Source: Gallionella sp.
GTDB taxonomy: Bacteria; Pseudomonadota; Gammaproteobacteria; Burkholderiales; Gallionellaceae
DNA length: 8,467 nucleotides
Direction: 5' to 3'
Assembly: GCA_024654105.1 (NCBI GenBank)
Contig: JANLID010000265.1
Coordinates: forward strand, 1-8,467
Part shown: piece by piece, positions 1-6,466 of the stretch
How positions within the stretch are numbered: the stretch's first letter is position 1
How the letters are laid out: every line of letters starts with the position of its first letter
Made by a program: the position numbers and the translations under genes
Notes under the pieces: model-generated
What the model saw: the letters and a program-made list of their open reading frames with translations, nothing else
Databases searched by the model: none
Told to the model about the DNA's origin: nothing

Positions 1-669
1 CCGCTGGTCTCGCGGGTGGTGACGGTGAGCGGCGGCGCCATACGCGAACCCAATAATGTTATGACACCCATCGGTGCGCGGGTAGCCGACCTGGTCGAAT
101 TCTGCGGCGGTTTTGCTGCTCGTCCGGAGAGTGTAGTCAACGGCGGGCCGATGATGGGCCAGCCTCTTGCCAGCCTGGAGGCGCCGGTGGTCAAGGGCAC
201 CTCGGGCATCCTGGCGCTTACCGCCGAGGAAATCAATGAAAGCCCGACCAGCGCCTGCATCCGTTGCGGCAGTTGCGTCACCATCTGCCCGTGCGGCCTG
301 TCGCCGGTGGATATGGCCGCCTTCATCCGCAAGGATAATCTGGATGTTGCCGCCAAGCTGGGCGTGATGGACTGCTTCTCGTGCGGTAGTTGCTCGTGGG
401 TGTGCCCATCGAACATTCCGCTGGTGCATTACTTCAACTATGCCAAGGGAATGCTGAGAGACCTGGAAAACGAGAAACGCAAGAACGAACGCATCAAGAC
501 ACTGGCCGAGCTGCGCGTCATCCGCATCGAAAAAGCTGCCGAGGCCAAGCGTGCAGCCATGGCCGCGCGCAAACCAGCCGCCGCCGCTGCCACCGGCGCC
601 GACACCTCGCCGGGCAACACGGGTGAAACCAAAGCCGCATCTACCGCCGAAGAAAAAACCAACGCATGA
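1..669 (+). CDS. rnfC: Electron transport complex subunit RnfC, 5'-truncated by window
   Basis: C-terminal 222 codons of RnfC, the peripheral cytoplasmic subunit of the Rnf complex that carries the NADH/FMN site and passes electrons through two [4Fe-4S] clusters. The reading frame is open from base 1, so the N-terminal flavin/NADH domain lies upstream of the window. Visible are the RnfC-typical GGPMMGQP segment and two complete ferredoxin motifs CX2CX2CX3CP, with cysteines at window codons 86, 89, 92, 96 and 125, 128, 131, 135; the second is followed by the family-typical PSNIPLVHYF. After codon about 155 comes a charged, Ala/Lys-rich, low-complexity tail, common and variable in length in proteobacterial RnfC. 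The stop overlaps the rnfD start (ATGA), indicating translational coupling. Family assignment is secure; the true start cannot be seen. Confidence 0.97.
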   Translation, partial: PLVSRVVTVSGGAIREPNNVMTPIGARVADLVEFCGGFAARPESVVNGGPMMGQPLASLEAPVVKGTSGILALTAEEINESPTSACIRCGSCVTICPCGLSPVDMAAFIRKDNLDVAAKLGVMDCFSCGSCSWVCPSNIPLVHYFNYAKGMLRDLENEKRKNERIKTLAELRVIRIEKAAEAKRAAMAARKPAAAAATGADTSPGNTGETKAASTAEEKTNA

Positions 670-1736
670 ATATTTCCACCGCAAGCGGACCGTTCACCCG
701 CGCGTCCAACAGTGTTCAGAAGACGATGGTCACAGTGCTGCTGGCCCTGGTGCCGGCCACCGCCTTCAACTTTTATCTGTTCGGCTGGCCGGCAATCTTT
801 CTGTTCACCGTCACGGTCGGCTCGTGCGTGGCAATCGAAGCGGGATGCATGGCGCTGGCCGGCAAACCGGCAAAGGCGGCGCTGAATGACTACTCGGCGG
901 TGCTCACCGGCTGGCTGCTGGCGATGAGCCTGCCGCCCTGGGCGCCGTGGTGGATCGGTTTGCTGGGTGCGATTTTCGCCATCGCCCTGGCCAAATATGC
1001 TTTCGGCGGTCTTGGCCAGAATGTATTCAATCCCGCCATGGTCGGGCGTACTGTCATGCTGATCTCTTTTCCGGTGGTGATGACCGTCTGGGTAGCTCCG
1101 CACCCGCTGTTCTCTGCTGGCGCACCCGGCCTTTCCGACGCCATCAACATCACCTTCGGCGGCCACATGCCCGATGCGATGAGCGCAGCCTCGGCACTGG
1201 GCTACGTCAAAACCGAGTTGTCGCGCGGCATCCCGGCGACGCAATCCATGGCCAAAGTGCCAGACCTGATGGATATGGCGCTGGGTTACCGCGCAGGCAG
1301 CATGGGCGAAACATCCTTGCTGCTGATTCTGGCCGGCGGTTTGTTCATGATGGCGAAGCGCATCATCTCCTGGCATATCCCGGTAAGCATGATGGGCTCG
1401 CTGTTCCTGATAGCGTCTCTGTTCCATGCCATCGACCCAGCCAGCTTCACCTCCGGCATATTCCACCTGATTTCCGGCGCCACTTTTCTGGGTGCGTTTT
1501 TCATTGCCACCGATTACGTGACCTCGCCGGTATACAAGCCCGGACAACTGGTATTTGGCACCGGCGTTGGCCTGCTCACATGGAGCATCCGCAACTTTGC
1601 CGGTTACCCTGAAGGCATGGCCTTCGCGGTGCTGCTGATGAATTCGCTGACCCCCATCATCGACCAGTACACCCGCCCGCGTGCTTTCGGCCGCAACCGC
1701 AAGGGCGAACCGCTGCCCGTGGATAAGAAACCATGA
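666..1736 (+). CDS. rnfD: Electron transport complex subunit RnfD (membrane flavoprotein)
   Basis: A 356-residue polytopic inner-membrane protein, homologous to NqrB, that carries a covalent FMN and takes part in ion-coupled electron transfer. Hydrophobic segments run from about residue 22 to 330, with the conserved signatures GGLGQNVFNPAM (114-125), WHIPVSMM (236-243), SGATFLGAFFIATD (270-283) and GYPEGMAFAVLLMN (313-326). A GSMGETS stretch (211-217) resembles NqrB and clostridial-type RnfD more than, as I recall it, E. coli RsxD. The flavinylation region, aligned by eye to E. coli RsxD (SQAT, Thr187), reads D170-A-M-S-A-A-S176, so the acceptor would be serine instead of threonine. The start is the ATG in the ATGA overlap with rnfC; no good Shine-Dalgarno is seen, which fits coupling. 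The length is normal for the family. Confidence 0.97.
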   Translation: MNISTASGPFTRASNSVQKTMVTVLLALVPATAFNFYLFGWPAIFLFTVTVGSCVAIEAGCMALAGKPAKAALNDYSAVLTGWLLAMSLPPWAPWWIGLLGAIFAIALAKYAFGGLGQNVFNPAMVGRTVMLISFPVVMTVWVAPHPLFSAGAPGLSDAINITFGGHMPDAMSAASALGYVKTELSRGIPATQSMAKVPDLMDMALGYRAGSMGETSLLLILAGGLFMMAKRIISWHIPVSMMGSLFLIASLFHAIDPASFTSGIFHLISGATFLGAFFIATDYVTSPVYKPGQLVFGTGVGLLTWSIRNFAGYPEGMAFAVLLMNSLTPIIDQYTRPRAFGRNRKGEPLPVDKKP

Positions 1737-2392
1737 GTTCGCAGCGCACGCTGATACATGGAATGATACTCGGCGCATTCTGCCTGGGTTTCGGAATGTT
1801 GCTGGTCATGACCAATAGCTTTACCAAGGACGATATTGCCTTGCGCGCCGTGGAAGACAGGCAGAATTCCCTCAGGCAGGTGATCCCGGACAGCATCCAC
1901 GACAATAATCTGGCCACGGATACCCTCACCATGAAGAATGATCAGGGTAAGGAAGTTATTGTTTATCTCGCTACCAGGGAAGGCAAGGTGACCGGCGTGG
2001 CTTTCGAAACTTCCCGTTCAGGCTACTCAGGTGAAATCAAAGTCATGATGGGCGTGGATCCTCAAGGCAAAATACTCGGCGCGCGCGTTCTCTCCCACAA
2101 GGAAACGCCCGGTCTGGGCGACAAAATAGAAGTAAAGAAAAGCGACTGGATGTTGCGCTTTACCGGTTTGAGCCTCGGCAACCCGCCGCCCGACAAATGG
2201 AAAGTAAAGAAAGACGGTGGCCAATTCGACCAGTTCGCTGGCGCCACCATCACACCGCGTGCCGTGGTTCGCGCCATCCGCGAGGGACTTGAATTTTTTG
2301 ATGCCAACAAGGCGAATATTCTGGAATTTAAATCCACGCAAACGATGGGCGCCAGCACCGGCAAGGCGCAGATAAAGGAGGCCGTTAAATGA
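1733..2392 (+). CDS. rnfG: Electron transport complex subunit RnfG (covalent FMN, periplasmic)
   Basis: A 219-residue NqrC/RnfG-family protein. One N-terminal transmembrane helix (about residues 8-27) anchors an FMN-binding domain on the periplasmic side. The family motif SHKETPGLGDKI (121-132) is intact, as is the FMN attachment site DQFAGATITP (166-175), in which T172 is the expected phosphodiester-linked FMN acceptor installed by the flavin transferase ApbE. The gene overlaps rnfD and rnfE by ATGA at each end. In contrast to RnfD, the flavinylation motif here is canonical. Length and features are normal for the family. Confidence 0.97.
   Translation: MSSQRTLIHGMILGAFCLGFGMLLVMTNSFTKDDIALRAVEDRQNSLRQVIPDSIHDNNLATDTLTMKNDQGKEVIVYLATREGKVTGVAFETSRSGYSGEIKVMMGVDPQGKILGARVLSHKETPGLGDKIEVKKSDWMLRFTGLSLGNPPPDKWKVKKDGGQFDQFAGATITPRAVVRAIREGLEFFDANKANILEFKSTQTMGASTGKAQIKEAVK
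2374..2381 (+). promoter_or_regulatory. Strong Shine-Dalgarno for rnfE
   Basis: AAAGGAGG lies inside the 3' end of rnfG, 7 nt before the rnfE ATG at 2389. It supports that start and suggests rnfE can be initiated independently of the ATGA coupling with rnfG. Confidence 0.8.
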
Positions 2393-3069
2393 CGACGATA
2401 GCCGAATACCGCGCCATTGCCCGCGAGGGATTATGGGACAACAACGGCGTGCTCACCATGATGCTGGGCTTGTGTCCGGCCATGGCCATGACCAACAGCG
2501 CCACCAACGGCCTGGGCATGGGGCTGGCGACAGCGGCGGTGATGACCGCCTCCACCATGCTGGTGTCCGTATTTCGCAACCGCTTCTCGCAAGAGGTGCG
2601 CATTCCCGTTTTTGTCCTGATCATCGCGACCATGGTGACGGTGGTGGATATGTGCATGAATGCGTGGATGCACGAGTTGTACAAGGTGCTGGGCCTGTTC
2701 ATTCCGCTGATCGTGGTCAATTGCCTGCCGTTTGCCCGCATCGAAATGTTCGCCTCGAAAAACCCGGTGTTGCCCTCGCTGGCGGACGGCTTCTTCATGG
2801 GCGCGGGCTTCACACTCGCGCTTACCACCATAGGCGCGGTGCGCGAAATCACCGGCTCCGGCACCCTGTTTGCCGATGCGTCGCTGCTGCTGGGTCCCGC
2901 CTTCAAGTTCATGGAGATGCGCCTGCTGCCTGCCGGCACGGGGATATTGATGATGATTCTGCCACCCGGAGCATTTCTCGTCACCGGCCTGCTAGTGGTG
3001 TGCAAACGCATGATAGACGAGCGATCCGGCAAGGCCGTTCAGATTAATGCTGCCCACTGCGCCCCATAA
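2389..3069 (+). CDS. rnfE: Electron transport complex subunit RnfE
   Basis: A 226-residue integral membrane protein with about six hydrophobic helices, homologous to NqrD. With RnfA it forms the membrane core; structures of Rnf/Nqr show a [2Fe-2S] cluster held between the two subunits by conserved cysteines. Those expected in RnfE are present: C29 in the LGLCPAMA segment and C112 in VNCLPFAR. Other family signatures are the TNSATNGLGMG segment (35-45) and FASKNPVLPSLADG (121-134). The start is supported by a strong upstream Shine-Dalgarno. Its partner gene rnfA is not in the window and is presumably upstream with rnfB. Confidence 0.97.
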   Translation: MTTIAEYRAIAREGLWDNNGVLTMMLGLCPAMAMTNSATNGLGMGLATAAVMTASTMLVSVFRNRFSQEVRIPVFVLIIATMVTVVDMCMNAWMHELYKVLGLFIPLIVVNCLPFARIEMFASKNPVLPSLADGFFMGAGFTLALTTIGAVREITGSGTLFADASLLLGPAFKFMEMRLLPAGTGILMMILPPGAFLVTGLLVVCKRMIDERSGKAVQINAAHCAP

Positions 3070-3078
3070 GGAACGAAC

Positions 3079-3369
3079 ATGAGAATCGGAATCGCCTACG
3101 CTTCGCAGCAGCGCCAGGTCTGGTTTGATATCGAAATGCAAGACGGCGCCACCATCCAGGATGCCATCGAACGTTCTGGCATCCTCAAGCAGTTTGCCGA
3201 GATCGACCTTGAGAAAAATAAGGTTGGCATCTACGGCAAGGTTAGCAAGCTGGACGCCGTGCTCACTGACGGCGACCGCGTCGAGATATACCGTCCCATC
3301 ACCTGTGACCCGAAGACCGTGCCGCGCAAGGCCAGGGGCGGGGATGCGGCAGAGGCGGAAGCGGGTTAG
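3079..3369 (+). CDS. rnfH: RnfH, ubiquitin-fold protein of the Rnf operon
   Basis: A 96-residue small soluble protein of the RnfH/UPF0125 family (beta-grasp, ubiquitin/ThiS-like fold). The core runs from about residue 2 to 80, with the family-typical GYCS/AYAS-like N-terminal strand, the KVGIYGK segment (47-53) and the LTDGDRVEIYRP end (62-73). The last 15 residues are a Lys/Arg/Ala/Glu-rich tail of the kind usual in this family. An AAGGAA Shine-Dalgarno (3068-3073) sits 5 nt before the ATG, and the gene follows rnfE by 9 nt. RnfH is a hallmark of proteobacterial rnf operons; its exact molecular role is not established. It is probably the last gene of the rnf unit. Confidence 0.93.
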   Translation: MRIGIAYASQQRQVWFDIEMQDGATIQDAIERSGILKQFAEIDLEKNKVGIYGKVSKLDAVLTDGDRVEIYRPITCDPKTVPRKARGGDAAEAEAG

Positions 3370-3804
3370 GCAGGTAAGTGGTTTTTTAGCGGCTGCTCGC
3401 AAATCTGGAAGGCGTAAGGCACCTGGTGGGACGGAGAATGCGGCCAACTCTTGCGTTGGCGTGATGCGCATCAGGTAGTGGCGCAAGCCAAGCCGCTGGA
3501 AGACCAAATATCATGAACCGAATTGATGGGGCTTTGATACACATACTGCGCTTGATATTAAAGCGGGTTGAAACGGGTGCGCCGCCGTCGCTTACATGCT
3601 GATCGTGATTGTTCAATTGGATGCCTCACTTCACAATTTGCTACAGATTATTTCAGTGTCTGCTTTCGAGAAAATCCAGCTATCTCAAGCCTTCTGGGGC
3701 TGTTTGCCAATCTCTGGATAGACGATTTTGTTAGCCAATTAAATTTGTTAGGCTTTTAGCGGGGCACTCTTGGTTGGAGATATAAATTTATTTTCTGCAA
3801 CCCC
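3370..3804. other. Gene-poor AT-rich intergenic region between rnfH and the frd-like operon
   Basis: No credible gene is seen. Short open frames here (for example + strand 3568-3759, 63 codons, and - strand 3386-3616) have no recognisable motif and atypical composition. The first third is GC-rich and base-paired (see the 3421-3476 element); from about 3600 it becomes markedly AT-rich. An 8-nt direct repeat TTTGTTAG occurs at 3727-3734 and 3744-3751 (17-nt period), and a perfect 10-bp palindrome ATAAATTTAT at 3782-3791 ends 13 bp before the -35 box of the downstream promoter, where it could be an UP-type element or operator. No clear stem plus U-run terminator for the rnf operon was found. Confidence 0.6.
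3421..3476. repeat. Nested inverted repeat / stem-loop downstream of rnfH
   Basis: An outer 8-bp stem pairs 3421-3428 with 3469-3476 (one G-U pair). It encloses a perfect 6-bp hairpin, GCCAAC (3443-3448) with GTTGGC (3455-3460), loop of 6. No T-run follows, so it is not a standard intrinsic terminator. It could stabilise the rnf mRNA 3' end or be a REP-like element. Confidence 0.4.
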
Positions 3805-3834
3805 TTGTCAATTTTTCGCAAACTTATTTATAAT
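3805..3834 (+). promoter_or_regulatory. Sigma-70-type promoter of the frd-like/hdr operon
   Basis: The -35 box TTGTCA (3805-3810; five of six consensus bases) is separated by 18 nt from a perfect -10 box TATAAT (3829-3834). The predicted transcription start is near 3840-3842. The surroundings are AT-rich, and it is the best promoter-like sequence in the gap. It is positioned to drive the genes from 3977 on with a leader of about 135 nt. Confidence 0.75.
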
Positions 3835-3840
3835 CCGCTA

Positions 3841-3976
3841 CACTAAATAAAGATCGATTGTGTCGGAGCCAGTAGGCTCACCTCACTCAAGGTGTCCTCC
3901 CCTAATTAAAGATGTTGGTCATGGCCGCGTTGCGGTCAGGGGTTATGATGCGGTAATTAAGATAAAGGTTATCTAT
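3841..3976 (+). promoter_or_regulatory. Structured 5' leader of the frd-like operon
   Basis: This is the predicted untranslated leader between the promoter and the ATG at 3977. It contains several short perfect hairpins: GAGCC/GGCTC (3866-3870 with 3875-3879, loop AGTA), CACCT/AGGTG (3879-3883 with 3890-3894), and a 7-bp stem with one G-U pair and a 3-nt loop (3922-3928 with 3932-3938). A longer-range CCCCT/AGGGG pairing (3899-3903 with 3938-3942) could enclose the last hairpin, competing for base 3938. It ends in the ribosome binding site AAAGG (3964-3968). A regulatory leader is possible, but it matches no riboswitch class that I recognise. Confidence 0.4.
3964..3968 (+). promoter_or_regulatory. 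Shine-Dalgarno deciding the start of the FrdB-like gene
   Basis: AAAGG lies 8 nt before ATG 3977. The alternative in-frame GTG at 3860 lies only about 20 nt after the predicted transcription start, has no comparable ribosome binding site, and would add 39 residues with no family resemblance. The ATG is therefore preferred. Confidence 0.65.
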
Positions 3977-4720
3977 ATGACAAGCGTGGCGGCAGGGACA
4001 ACAAGAAATCTGTCGATTTCACAGGCTGATGGGGAGCGAAGCACGGTAGAGCAACGCCTGATCCCGATTTCTATTATGGGCAAGGCTTACAAGGTTCCGG
4101 CGGGGGCGACCATCATGGGCGCCATCGAATACGCCGGCCATCAGATTATTCGCGGCGCCGGTTGCCGCGAGGGTTATTGCGGTGCCTGCGCCACCCTCTA
4201 TCGTTTGCCCGGCGACTACAAAATCTATACCGGTCTGGCCTGCATGACCATGGTTGAAGAGGGCATGACGCTTGCCCAGATACCCTACGTTCCGGCCGAG
4301 AAGGCAATCTACGACATCGAGAAGCTCAAGCCCAACGTCAGCGCTATTCAGGAGATGTACCCGTCGGTTTTTCGCTGTGTTGCGTGCAATACCTGCACCA
4401 AGTCCTGCCCGCAGGGACTTCAGGTGATGGACTATATTCAGGCTGCCAAGCGCGGTGATATTGCGACGGTAATGGATCTGTCTTTTGATTGCGTGGTGTG
4501 CGGGTTGTGCATGTTGCGTTGCCCGGCCGAAATCACGCAACCTCTGATGGCTATCATGGCGAAGCGCCTGTATGGCCGCTATTTGCGCAAGGATAGTCCT
4601 GAATTGGCAGAACGGGTCAAGGCCGTGGAAAGCGGCGTTTACGATGCAGAGTACTTGGAATTGATGTCGATGAACCGCAAGGATTTATCGGATCGTTACT
4701 ACGCCAGAGATTCGGAATAG
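3977..4720 (+). CDS. SdhB/FrdB-like iron-sulfur protein with [2Fe-2S] and two [4Fe-4S] motifs
   Basis: A 247-residue soluble electron-transfer subunit predicted to partner the flavoprotein encoded 12 nt downstream. The N-terminal plant-type ferredoxin domain has the [2Fe-2S] cysteines C63, C68, C71 and C89 (CREGYCGAC...GLAC); the loop before the last cysteine is 17 residues, against 11 in E. coli FrdB. The C-terminal domain has two complete CX2CX2CX3CP motifs at 134/137/140/144 and 172/175/178/182. Classical SdhB/FrdB instead has one such motif plus a shorter one that makes the [3Fe-4S] centre facing quinone. The pattern here is closer to thiol:fumarate reductase TfrB or HdrC-like wiring, and no SdhC/SdhD anchors follow. 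It probably relays electrons between the flavoprotein and HdrC/HdrB. An automatic call of succinate dehydrogenase iron-sulfur subunit would be misleading. Confidence 0.88.
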   Translation: MTSVAAGTTRNLSISQADGERSTVEQRLIPISIMGKAYKVPAGATIMGAIEYAGHQIIRGAGCREGYCGACATLYRLPGDYKIYTGLACMTMVEEGMTLAQIPYVPAEKAIYDIEKLKPNVSAIQEMYPSVFRCVACNTCTKSCPQGLQVMDYIQAAKRGDIATVMDLSFDCVVCGLCMLRCPAEITQPLMAIMAKRLYGRYLRKDSPELAERVKAVESGVYDAEYLELMSMNRKDLSDRYYARDSE

Positions 4721-4732
4721 AGAGGATTTAAG

Positions 4733-6448
4733 ATGTATCCAGATTATATGGCGGAGTCGCTCCGCAAAGTGGCGCAGACACGTCCCAAACGTTTGGAGCT
4801 GGCTCGGAAATCCGAGCCCGTTTATCCGCCGATGAACGCGGAAGAACGCCGTGCTGTCCTTGAAGGCTTTCACCCCGATTTCGAGGCCAGCGCCCGCCGT
4901 CCGGTACGCGTCGGCCCCAACCGTGACGAGTCGCTGACTACCGAGGTGGCCGATCTGCTGGAGTCGCATTCCTGGTTGCGCAGCAATCAGGTGGATCTTA
5001 AAAAACCGGATTTTGAAACTGATCTTTTGATTATCGGCGGCGGCGGCGCCGGCTGTAATGCTGCGCTGGTCGCGATGAAAGAACACGGGATACGCTCGAT
5101 CATCGCCACCAAGCTGCGCATGGGCGATGCCAACACGATGATGTCGCAGGGCGGCATGCAGGCCGCCGTGTCGCGCACCGACTCCCCGACGCGCCACTAC
5201 CTCGACGCCATCGGTGGCGGCCATTTTGAGAACAAACCCGAACTGGTCAGGGCGCTCACCGAAGACGGCCCCGGCGTGGTCAAGTGGCTCGAAGACCTGG
5301 GCGTGGTGTGGGACAAGGAACAGGACGGTTCGCTGAAGACCATGCACGGCGGCGGCACTTCGCGCAAGCGTATGCTGTCATGCCGCGACTACACCGGTGC
5401 GATGATCATGCGCACGCTGATGGACGAGGTGCGCAACCATCCCGGCATGATCGAAGTGAAGGAATTCATGCCGGCCGTGGAGCTGATCATGGATGACAAG
5501 GGACGTTGCGCCGGCGCCATCCTTTACAGCCTGGACAGCGAGGAGTTTTTCGTCGTCAAGGCGAAATCCACTCTGATCGCCACCGGCGGCTACGGCCGCC
5601 TGCATATCCGCGGTTACGACACCACCAACCACTACGGCGCTACCGGCGACGGGCTGGTGATGGCCTACCGCGCCGGCGCGAAACTGATGTACATGGACTC
5701 CGTCCAGTACCACCCGACGGGTGTCTCGTTCCCCGAGCAGATTGCCGGCTTCCTGGTCACCGAGGCGATCCGCGGCGCGGGCGGCCAGCCGCTGAACAAG
5801 GACGGCGATCTGTTCGTCTTCCCGCGCGAGCCGCGCGACATCGAGGCTTCGGCCATCATCCGCGAATGCGTGCAGAACGGCGGCGGCATCCCGACACCGT
5901 CGGGCCGTGTCGGCGTGTGGCTGGATTCGCCGCTGATCGATATGCTGCACGGCGAGGGTTACACCGACAGGCACTTCCCGGCGATGTATCGCCAGTTTAT
6001 CCGCTACGGCATCGACATCTCCAAGCTGCCGATGCTGATCTACCCGTCGCTGCATTACCAGAACGGCGGTATTGAAATCAACGAGCGTTGCGAGACGGAT
6101 CTTCCCGGCCTGTATGTGGCAGGCGAAGCCACTGGCGGTTTGCATGGACGCAACCGGCTGATGGGCAACTCGGTGCTCGATTACAACGTGTTCGGGCGGC
6201 GCGCCGGCCGGTATGCCGGCGAATATGCCAAAAAAGTCAAGCTCGGGAAGCTCAGCCTGGCCCATCTCGATACTTACGAAAAAGAACTGGCGGCTGCCGG
6301 CATACAAACCGATCTGGTGACGCCGATCCTGTTGCCGTCTTACGCGCCAGAGGATGTCAAGAAACGCCAGTTGCTGCGCGCCGACAATGAGTTGCCCGGC
6401 ACATCGGTGCTGCACAACCGGTTGCACGATGAAAGGCCCGGCGCCTGA
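4733..6448 (+). CDS. SdhA/FrdA-like FAD-dependent reductase/dehydrogenase subunit
   Basis: A 571-residue soluble flavoprotein of the succinate dehydrogenase/fumarate reductase superfamily. An N-terminal extension of about 95 residues precedes the Rossmann FAD motif DLLIIGGGGAGCNAAL (97-112). The site that carries the covalent FAD histidine in SdhA/FrdA (SHTVAAQGG) reads NTMMSQGG with Asn134, so FAD is probably bound non-covalently. Residues that bind and protonate dicarboxylates in FrdA have counterparts: H327 (QYHPTG), T343/E344 (VTEAIRGAGG), R368 (EPRD), H441 (HYQNGGIE) and R475 (GRNRLMGNS). Only 96 residues follow R475, against about 210 in E. coli FrdA, so most of the helical C-terminal domain is missing. 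An AGAGGA Shine-Dalgarno (4721-4726) supports the start. The substrate could be fumarate/succinate or another acid; an aspartate-oxidase-like, TfrA-like or new activity remains possible. Confidence 0.9.
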   Translation: MYPDYMAESLRKVAQTRPKRLELARKSEPVYPPMNAEERRAVLEGFHPDFEASARRPVRVGPNRDESLTTEVADLLESHSWLRSNQVDLKKPDFETDLLIIGGGGAGCNAALVAMKEHGIRSIIATKLRMGDANTMMSQGGMQAAVSRTDSPTRHYLDAIGGGHFENKPELVRALTEDGPGVVKWLEDLGVVWDKEQDGSLKTMHGGGTSRKRMLSCRDYTGAMIMRTLMDEVRNHPGMIEVKEFMPAVELIMDDKGRCAGAILYSLDSEEFFVVKAKSTLIATGGYGRLHIRGYDTTNHYGATGDGLVMAYRAGAKLMYMDSVQYHPTGVSFPEQIAGFLVTEAIRGAGGQPLNKDGDLFVFPREPRDIEASAIIRECVQNGGGIPTPSGRVGVWLDSPLIDMLHGEGYTDRHFPAMYRQFIRYGIDISKLPMLIYPSLHYQNGGIEINERCETDLPGLYVAGEATGGLHGRNRLMGNSVLDYNVFGRRAGRYAGEYAKKVKLGKLSLAHLDTYEKELAAAGIQTDLVTPILLPSYAPEDVKKRQLLRADNELPGTSVLHNRLHDERPGA

Positions 6449-6466
6449 GGTGCCTAAGTCGGGCTG

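Noticed and set aside
438..1778. Long - strand open frame (446 codons) opposite rnfC/rnfD
   Set aside because: It is antisense to genes with intact family motifs, has low-complexity Arg/His/Gln-rich content and no recognisable domain; it is a product of GC-rich codon usage on the other strand.
3552..3565. FNR-like half site (TTGAT) upstream of the frd-like operon
   Set aside because: The second half (ATCAA) is missing and the site is about 280 bp upstream of the predicted transcription start, too far for normal FNR activation.
3386..3616. 76-codon - strand open frame beyond rnfH
   Set aside because: It covers the stem-loop element, has no recognisable domain and no clear ribosome binding site.
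3568..3759. 63-codon + strand open frame in the intergenic gap
   Set aside because: No motif, no ribosome binding site and composition unlike the neighbouring genes. It could be a remnant of an old gene, but nothing identifies it.
3912..3956. Possible 14-codon leader peptide starting at ATG 3912
   Set aside because: There is no usable Shine-Dalgarno and no run of codons for one amino acid that would suggest attenuation; it overlaps the hairpin region.
3860..3976. GTG start giving the FrdB-like protein 39 extra residues
   Set aside because: It lies about 20 nt after the predicted transcription start, has no good ribosome binding site, and the extra residues are unlike SdhB/FrdB proteins; ATG 3977 has AAAGG at 8 nt.
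3977..6448. Calling the pair standard succinate dehydrogenase SdhAB of the TCA cycle
   Set aside because: The covalent FAD histidine and the [3Fe-4S] motif are missing, no SdhCD anchors are adjacent, and HdrC/HdrB genes follow.
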